12,940 nt of DNA from Candidatus Gottesmanbacteria bacterium (GTDB taxonomy: Bacteria > Patescibacteriota > Microgenomatia > UBA10105 > UBA927). Below are positions 1-5,590 of the stretch, piece after piece. The translations under genes and the position numbers were made by a program. Below the pieces are notes generated by a model. It had not been told where the DNA came from, searched no databases, and saw nothing but the letters and a program-made list of their open reading frames with translations. The stretch spans positions 1 to 12,940 of the forward strand of contig JACQHE010000048.1 in assembly GCA_016199185.1 (NCBI GenBank), given 5' to 3'. Position 1 is the stretch's first letter. Each line of letters starts with the position of its first letter.

Positions 1-165
1 CAAGTCAAGAAGATCTCATGTCCACCACAAGTATTTTTTGGAAATGAAAAAGGTGAAGCTAAAAAACCATCACAACAACACTGTTGAGGCTAAAACAAAA
101 AGGAAAACTGGCGAAGTTGGGTTAAACACCTGGGAAAAATAATCCCCAAGCATCTCCAGGAGCAG
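1..165. other. Window-edge region, no secure gene
   Basis: This is an AT-rich stretch downstream of the dsbA-like stop. Two plus-strand frames are open from the window edge. Frame 2 runs from base 2 to a TAA at 140-142 (Lys/His/Asn-rich, about 46 codons), and frame 1 runs to a TGA at 85-87. Either could be the tail of a gene that starts outside the window, but neither has a motif I recognise. I see no RNA gene and no strong hairpin with a T tract. Confidence 0.3.
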
Positions 166-906
166 CTATTTTAGCATCTCGTCAATGGCGGTTTTGAAAC
201 TTGCAAGCGGCACCGCGCCTGGGATGAGGCGCGTCTTGCCGCTCTTGGTATCCAGTAAGATATTGCCCGGCGTACCGGTGACTCCTGCTTTTGAACCGCC
301 GGCTATGTCCTCTGTCACATGCTTTTCATACTTGCCGCTGTCTAAGCATTCCTTAAACTTCGCTTCAGGGAGCCCCAGTTCCCCTGCCAGCGGAACCAGC
401 TTATCAAGAGCAAATCCGGTACCATTGGACGTCGTGCGTTCAAAAATGGCATCGACGTACTTCCAAAACGCGTCATCGCCTCCCAGTTCACCTGCGCACT
501 CCGCGGCTTCGGCTTCCTTCTGGGCATTGGCATGGAACGAAAGCGGGTAGTGCCGATACACCCACGACACCCGCCCGTTGTACGCATCAAGCACCTGCGT
601 AATCGTCGGATGGACGCTTTTACAAAACGGACATTCCAAATCCGAATACTCGATAAGGGCTATCCGGGCGCTGCGATCTCCCCGTACGTGATCGTCATTG
701 GTGACTTTGGGCACGTCCTTGGCCTCCTGGGTGGGCGGCTGGGCAGCCTGGGGGGGAGCAGCGGATGGCTGCCCCGTCCCTCCCCTCTCTAAAATCTGCA
801 CTTTGGTCCACAGTGACCCAAGGAGAAACGCGCATACAACAAGAAGAATGACTATGGCGGCCTGAACGATGCCTCCGGTCTGTGGATACTTGGTGATCTT
901 CTCCAT
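166..906 (-). CDS. Membrane-anchored DsbA-like thioredoxin-fold thiol oxidoreductase
   Basis: Predicted thiol:disulfide oxidoreductase facing the outside of the cytoplasmic membrane, acting in disulfide formation or isomerisation of exported proteins. The 246-residue product has an N-terminal transmembrane anchor (about 13-33), a Pro/Ala/Gln-rich linker (about 43-66), and a DsbA/Thioredoxin_4-type domain (about 70-246). The redox motif is CPFC at 92-95 and the cis-proline loop is GTPG at 211-214. I chose the ATG at 906. An upstream in-frame TTG at 954 would add 16 residues before the anchor and nearly abut the cupin stop, with no ribosome site. It is the last gene of the minus-strand group, 49 nt after the cupin stop. 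A TACAAT box lies 9 nt before the ATG. The family call is secure; the oxidase versus isomerase role and the partner are unknown. Confidence 0.9.
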   Translation of the reverse strand: MEKITKYPQTGGIVQAAIVILLVVCAFLLGSLWTKVQILERGGTGQPSAAPPQAAQPPTQEAKDVPKVTNDDHVRGDRSARIALIEYSDLECPFCKSVHPTITQVLDAYNGRVSWVYRHYPLSFHANAQKEAEAAECAGELGGDDAFWKYVDAIFERTTSNGTGFALDKLVPLAGELGLPEAKFKECLDSGKYEKHVTEDIAGGSKAGVTGTPGNILLDTKSGKTRLIPGAVPLASFKTAIDEMLK

Positions 907-955
907 TGTTTGGTCATTGTAGTCGAGTAATAACGATAAGCACAAGAGGTTCAAA

Positions 956-1336
956 CTATATCACGACGGTTTTGCCGCTCCCGCCCCGGGCAATGCCGAT
1001 GGCGATGTAGTGAACCTCATCGTCCGTAAGGTTTTTCATAACGTGAACGGCGCATTCCGGAATCACTACCACATCGCCTTTTCCAAGCAGTTTTGTTTCC
1101 TTTCTAACGGTAATTTCCACTTCACCATCCAGGATAATAAAGACCTCATCCATCGCCTCATGGTAGTGCGGACGGAATGATTTACCGGGGAGAAGCGTGG
1201 ACCAGTTGATCATCTGAATCCTACCCGGAGTTAAATCATCACGCCAAAGAAGAATCTGCTTAACGACCCCCGGATCCGCCGGATCCTCATGCGACGCCGG
1301 CACTTTCGGAATTGTTTTTCTACGAATGATCCTCAT
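956..1336 (-). CDS. Small single-domain cupin protein
   Basis: A 126-residue cupin_2-type protein, a small metal-binding beta-barrel. Motif 1, G(x)5HxH(x)4E(x)6G, is met exactly by G51, H57, H59, E64 and G71. Motif 2 is present as G87, P93, H98 and N102, with Cys95 replacing the usual second glycine. H57, H59, E64 and H98 form the expected metal site. Such stand-alone cupins include isomerases, dioxygenases and small-ligand sensors, and the sequence does not reveal a substrate. The ATG lies only 7 nt after the toxin stop, and its likely ribosome site (AGAGG) lies inside the toxin's last codons, so it is probably co-transcribed and translationally coupled. The family is certain and the function is unassigned. 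Confidence 0.88.
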   Translation of the reverse strand: MRIIRRKTIPKVPASHEDPADPGVVKQILLWRDDLTPGRIQMINWSTLLPGKSFRPHYHEAMDEVFIILDGEVEITVRKETKLLGKGDVVVIPECAVHVMKNLTDDEVHYIAIGIARGGSGKTVVI

Positions 1337-1343
1337 AATGGGT

Positions 1344-1595
1344 CTACCTCTGATAGTGATCGTTTATGTCGACAATTTCCGCTTCATCGGGCGTCTTCAG
1401 GATAAATATGGCACGATATTTCCTGTCTATGCGAAATGAATACAACCGCAGCTTCTTCGGCTCAAGAATCTCCGTATTGAGTGAAGGATGGCGGGGGTTG
1501 TCGATAAACAGGGTCAGTTGTTTGGAGAATTTTTTGGTCAGACCACGTTTCTTTATGTAGCGGAGCAGATCCTTCCGCAACGGTTCAACGTGCAT
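1344..1595 (-). CDS. RelE/ParE-superfamily toxin of a type II toxin-antitoxin pair
   Basis: Predicted toxin of about 83 residues. It has the superfamily pattern: an N-terminal helix (KKFSKQLTLFIDNPRHPSL), an Arg/Tyr-rich strand region (LRLYSFRIDRKYRAIFIL) and a C-terminal acidic strand ending DINDHYQR, equivalent to the IG-HHD-YR ending of relatives. RelE-branch members cleave mRNA on the ribosome and ParE-branch members poison gyrase. This sequence does not decide between them. The ATG at 1595 overlaps the antitoxin stop by 11 nt. A GTG at 1646 in the same frame would add 17 residues inside the antitoxin gene, but the shorter form matches the normal family length. Order antitoxin then toxin is the usual one for coupled synthesis. 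The cupin starts 7 nt after its stop. Confidence 0.82.
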   Translation of the reverse strand: MHVEPLRKDLLRYIKKRGLTKKFSKQLTLFIDNPRHPSLNTEILEPKKLRLYSFRIDRKYRAIFILKTPDEAEIVDINDHYQR

Positions 1596-1848
1596 ACGGA
1601 GAAGATTTTGAAAGGCCCAAAACGACACTGTCGATAAACTTCTCACCGTATTTTCCGGTCCCGGTCAAATCCGATTTTATCTCTTCCAGAGGTTTCGGAA
1701 TGAACGGCTCAAGAGAAAGCTCACCGATAAAATAGCGGCGCAAGAGGCTCCGTATAAACTCTGAGCGCGTGCTAAACCCGAGTTTACGCGTGTGTACATC
1801 AACCTGTCGAGCGATCTGATCCGGTAAGGAAATCGTAAATGTGGACAT
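1585..1848 (-). CDS. Ribbon-helix-helix antitoxin (CopG/Arc type)
   Basis: An 87-residue partner of the downstream toxin. The N-terminus (STFTISLPDQIARQVD) is a typical ribbon strand plus first helix. FSTRSEFIRSLLRRYF is the second helix pair, so residues 1-45 should form a dimeric DNA-binding ribbon-helix-helix. The C-terminal half, including TGKYGEKFIDSVVLGLS, probably wraps and neutralises the toxin. The ATG at 1848 was chosen because the fold starts directly after it. An upstream in-frame start at 1884 adds 12 unrelated residues. A promoter-like pair lies just upstream, and the protein would be expected to bind it as an autorepressor. The gene begins 36 nt after the alkD stop. Its stop lies inside the toxin gene. 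Confidence 0.82.
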   Translation of the reverse strand: MSTFTISLPDQIARQVDVHTRKLGFSTRSEFIRSLLRRYFIGELSLEPFIPKPLEEIKSDLTGTGKYGEKFIDSVVLGLSKSSPYAR

Positions 1849-1855
1849 ATATGAA

Positions 1856-1884
1856 ATATTAACAAAAATTAAGCAACTTTTCAA
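1856..1884 (-). promoter_or_regulatory. Candidate promoter of the toxin-antitoxin pair
   Basis: On the minus strand a TTGAAA box (1884-1879) is followed by a 17-nt spacer and TAATAT (1861-1856). Seven nt then separate it from the antitoxin ATG. It begins directly after the alkD stop codon. If real, the transcript would start at or next to the ATG and be leaderless or nearly so. No operator repeat is obvious. Confidence 0.35.
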
Positions 1885-2595
1885 CTACTTTCTCCCTGTC
1901 TCCAATTTTCTCGTCACTTCGCGCACGGCAATGCGCGGAAGCGTTGAGGCGTTTTTCTTAAGGTATCGGGCAACTTCTACTTTATGATATTTGATAAGCG
2001 CACGCAGGAGCCACGAAATAGCCTTGGTGATCATCACGTGCTTTTCTCCATTCCGTGCGTCGATCAGGGCGAAAGAGAGATCACGGAGCCTCTTGCTGTC
2101 ATCGCTGCGAACGCTGCTGCATAAAACCACGAGACTTGCCCGCCTTTTTTCGATCTGAGGGTCCGTATTCCATCGCATTACCATGGTCATACGCTTCGCT
2201 ACATCAGCCCGGAGCCATACGTCAATCTCATCGCAGATGGCGTCCACTTCCGCCCATCCCAATAGTTCTCCCAACCAACGATCCCAATAATGTTCAGGAA
2301 GTGCCGTCAGGTATTTGGGGAAACGGCCGAGGATCATCGAAGCGAGTCCTTTCTCCTCATGAGATTTCCCGCGTATCAGGGAGTCTACAAGCTCGATACA
2401 CTCTTTCTGGGTAATAGCCTTGTGATTCTTGGACCAGCCTAGGGCGATGCTGCGGCGCCGGGGCACCGGGACGTTATAGACAACGTGATCAGACCCCAAG
2501 TACGCGCCGAGGTTGAACCGGCCGGCGCGACGGGCATGGCGTTTGAGCTGCGTCAAGAAAAAATCATACTCCGATTTGACGTTCATGGCCTTCAT
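1885..2595 (-). CDS. alkD: AlkD-like DNA alkylation repair protein (DNA glycosylase)
   Basis: Predicted HEAT-like-repeat glycosylase that excises cationic alkylated bases such as 3- or 7-alkyl purines in base-excision repair. The 236 residues match the family's usual size. W114 and D118 in GWAEVD keep the four-residue spacing of the Trp and catalytic Asp of characterised AlkD proteins. W195 in KAISWLLR matches the second conserved Trp. The closing segment LPRIAVREVTRKLETGRK is strongly typical. The first ATG is at 2595 and a second is at 2586; no clear ribosome site separates them. It is divergent from rnhB with only 18 bp between the start codons, so their promoters must overlap or lie within the coding sequences. 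The toxin-antitoxin pair follows 36 nt downstream. Confidence 0.88.
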   Translation of the reverse strand: MKAMNVKSEYDFFLTQLKRHARRAGRFNLGAYLGSDHVVYNVPVPRRRSIALGWSKNHKAITQKECIELVDSLIRGKSHEEKGLASMILGRFPKYLTALPEHYWDRWLGELLGWAEVDAICDEIDVWLRADVAKRMTMVMRWNTDPQIEKRRASLVVLCSSVRSDDSKRLRDLSFALIDARNGEKHVMITKAISWLLRALIKYHKVEVARYLKKNASTLPRIAVREVTRKLETGRK

Positions 2596-2603
2596 TGTAT
2601 CAT
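2576..2603 (+). promoter_or_regulatory. Candidate rnhB promoter inside the alkD start
   Basis: TTGACG (2576-2581), a 16-nt spacer and TATCAT (2598-2603) form a plausible promoter reading towards rnhB. Its -35 and spacer lie in the first codons of alkD. Initiation would fall about 5 nt before the ATG at 2614. That would remove the GAGG ribosome site at 2604-2607, so either the promoter or the ribosome site is fortuitous. Confidence 0.25.
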
Positions 2604-2613
2604 GAGGCTCTAT

Positions 2614-3210
2614 ATGAACAAACGAATTTGTGGCGTTGATGAGGCGGGGCGGGGGGCTCTTGCGGGTCCGCTTGTGGCAGCAGCAGTTACTATCCCCTTC
2701 TCTATTAAGAAACTTCGCCGTTTGACTAAAACGCCTATCCGCGACGGAAAAACGTTAAAAAAACATCAGCGAGAACGTATCTATCAGACGCTCAAGGGAT
2801 TACATGCGGAAATACACGTCGAAATCGTTTCAACAAGACGCATTAATAATCGCGGCATACAGCGCGCTAACCGCGAAGCAATCCGCAGTCTCATCAAGCG
2901 TGTTGATGCTGATCGCTACATTGTGGATGGGAGAATTCGCCTCGGAAGAATCAAAGGAAAAACCGAAAAGGTTCAAACGATGGTTGACGCCGATGCCACC
3001 ATCCCCGAGGTCATCCTCGCCGGCATCGTCGCAAAAGTAGAACGGGACCAACTCATGCAAAAACTTGACCAAAAGTATCCACAATATCATTGGAAATCCA
3101 ATGCGGGGTACGGAACACGGCAACATTGTGAGGCTATCGTTCAGTACGGCGCTGTCCACTACCATCGGTCAATGTTTGTTGCAACAGCGTTGCGCTCAAG
3201 TCAAATTTAG
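2614..3210 (+). CDS. rnhB: Ribonuclease HII
   Basis: Removes ribonucleotides from DNA and RNA primers from RNA-DNA hybrids in the cytoplasm. The 198 residues match the family. GVDEAGRG gives catalytic D9 and E10, VDG gives D105, and the DADATIPEV segment gives D127, completing the DEDD set. The AKVERD motif follows, and GYGT is at 165-168. The usual DSK motif is DGK here (44-46). I chose ATG 2614 because GAGG sits 6 nt upstream and it leads straight into the first strand. ATG 2602 is possible, and the longer frame from 2485 lies inside alkD. The C-terminus ends YHRSMFVATALRSSQI, and a second, divergent version of this tail lies at about 5418-5483. Only 24 nt separate its stop from the convergent membrane-protein gene, with no terminator between. 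Confidence 0.95.
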   Translation: MNKRICGVDEAGRGALAGPLVAAAVTIPFSIKKLRRLTKTPIRDGKTLKKHQRERIYQTLKGLHAEIHVEIVSTRRINNRGIQRANREAIRSLIKRVDADRYIVDGRIRLGRIKGKTEKVQTMVDADATIPEVILAGIVAKVERDQLMQKLDQKYPQYHWKSNAGYGTRQHCEAIVQYGAVHYHRSMFVATALRSSQI

Positions 3211-3234
3211 CGGCAATTTGCATAACGTCACCTC

Positions 3235-4056
3235 TTAAGGTTCTAACGTTACTTTTGAGAGACGATTAATATTCCAACCATCTCGCGTACCAGAGTAGGA
3301 AAAATCAACCGTATACGTTTTACCAGCGTAAAGAAATTTGACTCGGGCTTTGTGGAATTCCAGATCAATAGGGGTTAGATCAAGAAAGCTGGGTTTCTGA
3401 TTATAACCTTCGGGTAGATAATAAGAAAGGTTCTCACTCATTTCTTTTGCAAAGGCCCGTTCTTCCCATAACGTATTACTGATCTCTTCAATTTCATCAA
3501 TTTTACTTTCAGTTTTCGAATCCTCCCATCTCAGATCTCTAACCTTTTCGTAAAGAAGAGCAACATTAACCGTAAAAATTAGCCAGGAAAAAACAATCAC
3601 AGCGGAATAAACAGTTAAGGTCTGATGGGGTTTTCTTTTCAACCACAAAAGAAAAGAACTCAGGTAAGCTAAGATTAAATAGAAAAAAAGAGAGAAGTAA
3701 ATTAAAATGCTCAAGGCTATCGTCCAATCTGATTGGCTATTTTTACCTTTAAAAGCCAGGCCAAAAAGCAATAACAGAAGAAGGGTTAAAAGAAGTTTAC
3801 TCGAAGTGGCCTGCTTAAATTTACCCGGAGGTGATTTTTTAAAAGTTAAGAAACTATTAAAAAAGGAAAACAGAGAAAAAAGAAAAAAAGAACCCACCCA
3901 TAAATAGAACCTTACCGAAGAATAGATTTCGTAAACCCTATCGTTAACAAAAAACGTAAAAGGTTCGGCAAAAATCAAAATGAGAGGCGAAAGAATCGCT
4001 AAAAGCAAAAAAAGAAACTCTAATTTCTGGTACGTTGTCTCAGCAAAAATACTCAT
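3235..4056 (-). CDS. Five-helix membrane protein of unknown function, partner of the lytic transglycosylase
   Basis: I do not recognise the family. The 273 residues show five probable transmembrane segments (about 12-31, 48-70, 87-102, 111-138 and 148-169). A charged, helical stretch follows (about 170-210, rich in Glu and Lys), then a soluble C-terminal domain of about 60 residues with alternating strands (ARVKFLYAGKTYTVDFSY). The ATG is separated from the stop of the upstream transglycosylase gene by a single base, so translation is very likely coupled and the products probably act together at the membrane or cell wall. Base composition is strikingly AT-rich: the row 3661-3720 has 17 G+C in 60, unlike alkD and the operon to the right. 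The gene converges on rnhB with a 24-nt gap. Confidence 0.75.
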   Translation of the reverse strand: MSIFAETTYQKLEFLFLLLAILSPLILIFAEPFTFFVNDRVYEIYSSVRFYLWVGSFFLFSLFSFFNSFLTFKKSPPGKFKQATSSKLLLTLLLLLLFGLAFKGKNSQSDWTIALSILIYFSLFFYLILAYLSSFLLWLKRKPHQTLTVYSAVIVFSWLIFTVNVALLYEKVRDLRWEDSKTESKIDEIEEISNTLWEERAFAKEMSENLSYYLPEGYNQKPSFLDLTPIDLEFHKARVKFLYAGKTYTVDFSYSGTRDGWNINRLSKVTLEP

Positions 4057-4057
4057 G

Positions 4058-5368
4058 TTACCAAAGGGTATTTCCTTCTAAATCCACACCCTTTTCATAC
4101 ACGGAAAAGACTTCGGAAACGTATTCTTCTCCAATCTCCGGATTAGCATTATAGGCTCTAACCGCTTCCCTCCAACTGCGCCACTTACGCACATAAGGCT
4201 TAACCAAGCCTTTCTCATCTTCCAAAAGATATTGGGATTTATAGTAAAGCCAACGGACGCCCCAAAAAAGACTCTCCTGCTGATTATTAACTTTGGGTAC
4301 TCTGGCAAAGTCTGGATAACTGTAGCTAATGTGACCAATTTGCGAAGGAGAGATAAATTCGTTGGCAACTGTTTTGCCTAACAGAGCGTCTTTAGCCGGG
4401 TTTTGCGGATCCCAAACTTGCATGACGTCAACGATTTGATTATCTGGATAATAACCCAAACGCGATTCACGGTAAACGATGGCCTTAACTAAACTTGGAT
4501 CAAGCCGAAGCGGAGGCGCGTCTTTTTCTCGTGCGAAAAAGTCGTTCCAGAAGGAAACAGCTTCTAAGATAAACTGATCCAAGTGGCTATAGTCTCGGCC
4601 GGGTAGGTTTTTGTAGAGAGTAATCTCCGGCTTTTTAAAATTACCTAAAACCAACTGAATTTTTTCCAGCGTAGGTTTACGATCAGCCCAAAATTCTAAA
4701 TAATGAAGACCGGGTGAAGCATTGACGGTGAAGGTTTCTTTTTCTGTTCTGCTTGAATCAGGCAGCAAAAACCCGGCGAAACGCCAAAGAAAATACTTAA
4801 GGGTTTTCAGAAAATTGGAATACGTTTTACCATCAAAAATAATTTTGATATCATCGCTATCAAAGAGGCGGCGGCTATAAGTAAGAGTGGGGGTAAAAGA
4901 TTCAAGAGCCAATTGGTCAAAAACGAAGGTTATCCAAGGACGGCGGTCACCATCTTCCGCTTGTTGCTCCAGCACTAAAGTTAATTCCCGCCCCAAAGTT
5001 AAAGCATAAACCCTCAAGCTTTCCAGAGTAGCGATGTTTGGCAGCTTATCAGTTATTAATTCTAATGTATGATCTTTTCCTTTCAGGAACGTGAGGAAGT
5101 AAATTATTTTACTAAGACCGTGAAGCGTCCCGCCGGAGAAGGCCGCCGGCGAGTCAATGAGTCTTTCGGGGCGAGACAACTTAGGAAAAGTTTTATCGTC
5201 GATCTTGATTGTCAAGTCCTCATCATCCGTGGCGCTGTCAGAAATTTGTCGTTTGCCTTTGGCTCTGGCGGTAATGACAATAAGATGGAAGGAGGAAAAA
5301 CTGGAAAAATTTATCCTTTCCCGGTCTTTTATAACCTTTTTCTTTCTGTCTTCATAAACCAAAACCAT
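4058..5368 (-). CDS. Lytic transglycosylase (SLT domain) with duplicated N-terminal domain
   Basis: Predicted peptidoglycan-cleaving enzyme of 436 residues. The C-terminal part (about 283-436) is a soluble-lytic-transglycosylase fold: catalytic Glu301 in YRESRLG, then DVMQV (314-318) in place of the usual G-MQ motif, and AYNANP (405-410) as the conserved AYNAG-like helix. The preceding part holds two diverged copies of a probable beta-sandwich domain (about 27-122 and 127-241). Each has a DD-rich I/L-K-I strand, D-KT(F/Y), a hydrophobic linker, an H(T/Y)LE strand and an (L/V)-xL end. They may bind glycans or protein partners. No signal peptide or transmembrane anchor is visible, so export or topology is unexplained; the coupled membrane protein may solve this. 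The ATG at 5368 has no ribosome site. GC is low (17 of 60 at 4801-4860). Confidence 0.82.
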   Translation of the reverse strand: MVLVYEDRKKKVIKDRERINFSSFSSFHLIVITARAKGKRQISDSATDDEDLTIKIDDKTFPKLSRPERLIDSPAAFSGGTLHGLSKIIYFLTFLKGKDHTLELITDKLPNIATLESLRVYALTLGRELTLVLEQQAEDGDRRPWITFVFDQLALESFTPTLTYSRRLFDSDDIKIIFDGKTYSNFLKTLKYFLWRFAGFLLPDSSRTEKETFTVNASPGLHYLEFWADRKPTLEKIQLVLGNFKKPEITLYKNLPGRDYSHLDQFILEAVSFWNDFFAREKDAPPLRLDPSLVKAIVYRESRLGYYPDNQIVDVMQVWDPQNPAKDALLGKTVANEFISPSQIGHISYSYPDFARVPKVNNQQESLFWGVRWLYYKSQYLLEDEKGLVKPYVRKWRSWREAVRAYNANPEIGEEYVSEVFSVYEKGVDLEGNTLW

Positions 5369-5373
5369 GTTTT

Positions 5374-5402
5374 TAATCTAGCACGTAAGGCAAATAATCA
5401 CA
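5374..5402 (-). promoter_or_regulatory. Candidate promoter of the transglycosylase cassette
   Basis: On the minus strand TTGTGA, a 17-nt spacer and TAGATT end about 6 nt before the ATG at 5368. Each box matches consensus at 4 of 6 bases. If used, the mRNA would be leaderless, which would fit the missing ribosome site. The boxes overlap the junction with the rnhB remnant. Confidence 0.2.
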
Positions 5403-5417
5403 ATACTTAGCATACTC

Positions 5418-5483
5418 GGCATGGTCTGCTACCACCGATCGGTGTTTGTTACGACTGCACTGCGTTCAAGAATTCACGATTGA
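5418..5483 (+). pseudogene. 3' remnant of a second, divergent rnhB
   Basis: Read from 5418 in the frame that stops at TGA 5481-5483, this encodes GMVCYHRSVFVTTALRSRIHD. Intact RNase HII ends GAVHYHRSMFVATALRSSQI. From the GTC codon to TCAAG, 35 of 47 bases match, and most mismatches are synonymous wobble changes (CAT/CAC, CGG/CGA, TCA/TCG, ACA/ACT, GCG/GCA, TTG/CTG, CGC/CGT). The two are therefore diverged coding tails, not a recent copy or chance. The match may extend back towards 5388 (Arg-Gln). An in-frame TAG is at 5379, and no other rnhB part is visible upstream. The stop codon is inside the large palindrome, suggesting this tail marks the original end of a resident rnhB. Confidence 0.75.
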
Positions 5484-5517
5484 CAACAATAACGCGGCCG
5501 CGTTATTGTTGTCAATC
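5478..5517. repeat. 40-bp perfect palindrome, probable bidirectional transcription barrier
   Basis: The left half GATTGACAACAATAACGCGG is followed by its exact reverse complement, centred on GGCC at 5496-5499 (a GCGGCCGC core). As RNA it could form a stem of about 18 pairs with a 4-nt loop on either strand. It contains the stop codon of the rnhB remnant and lies between that tail and the convergent gene ending at 5591, as expected for a shared terminator. No T tract follows on either strand, so classical intrinsic termination is not shown. Alternatives are a protein-binding site or a replication/recombination structure. Because of the symmetry, a TTGACA-18-TATTGT promoter-like pair appears on both strands. 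Confidence 0.7.
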
Positions 5518-5546
5518 AAAGCACTCTCCGTATTCCATCAAATATC

Positions 5547-5582
5547 ACTCTATTAGCAATGCACGTGCATGCCTAATAGAGT
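5547..5582. repeat. 36-bp imperfect palindrome after the GyrI-like gene
   Basis: Arms ACTCTATTAG (5547-5556) and CTAATAGAGT (5573-5582) match perfectly. They enclose a second perfect 12-bp palindrome, ATGCACGTGCAT (5559-5570), with a 2-bp mismatch on each side. It lies 8 nt beyond the stop of the minus-strand gene at 5591, so a role in its transcript end is likely. No T run follows. Confidence 0.6.
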
Positions 5583-5590
5583 AAAATTAA

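Noticed and set aside
907..954. TTG start extending the DsbA-like protein by 16 residues
   Set aside because: It is a weak start codon without ribosome site. The ATG at 906 gives a normal anchor topology.
2485..2613. Longer rnhB start, adding 43 residues
   Set aside because: The extension is antisense to the alkD N-terminus, resembles no RNase HII sequence, and the ATG at 2614 has a GAGG site and begins at the normal family position.
3707..3907. Lys/Arg-rich plus-strand frame of 66 codons
   Set aside because: It is antisense to transmembrane segments of the membrane protein; AT-rich hydrophobic codons read backwards give Lys/Arg runs.
3211..5409. Terminal inverted or direct repeats bounding the AT-rich cassette
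   Set aside because: I compared bases after 3210 with those before 5418 in both orientations and found only a shared GGCAA, which is not enough to call transposon ends.
5069..5410. Plus-strand frames over the transglycosylase N-terminus
   Set aside because: They are shadows of the minus-strand gene, with no ribosome site and no recognisable content.
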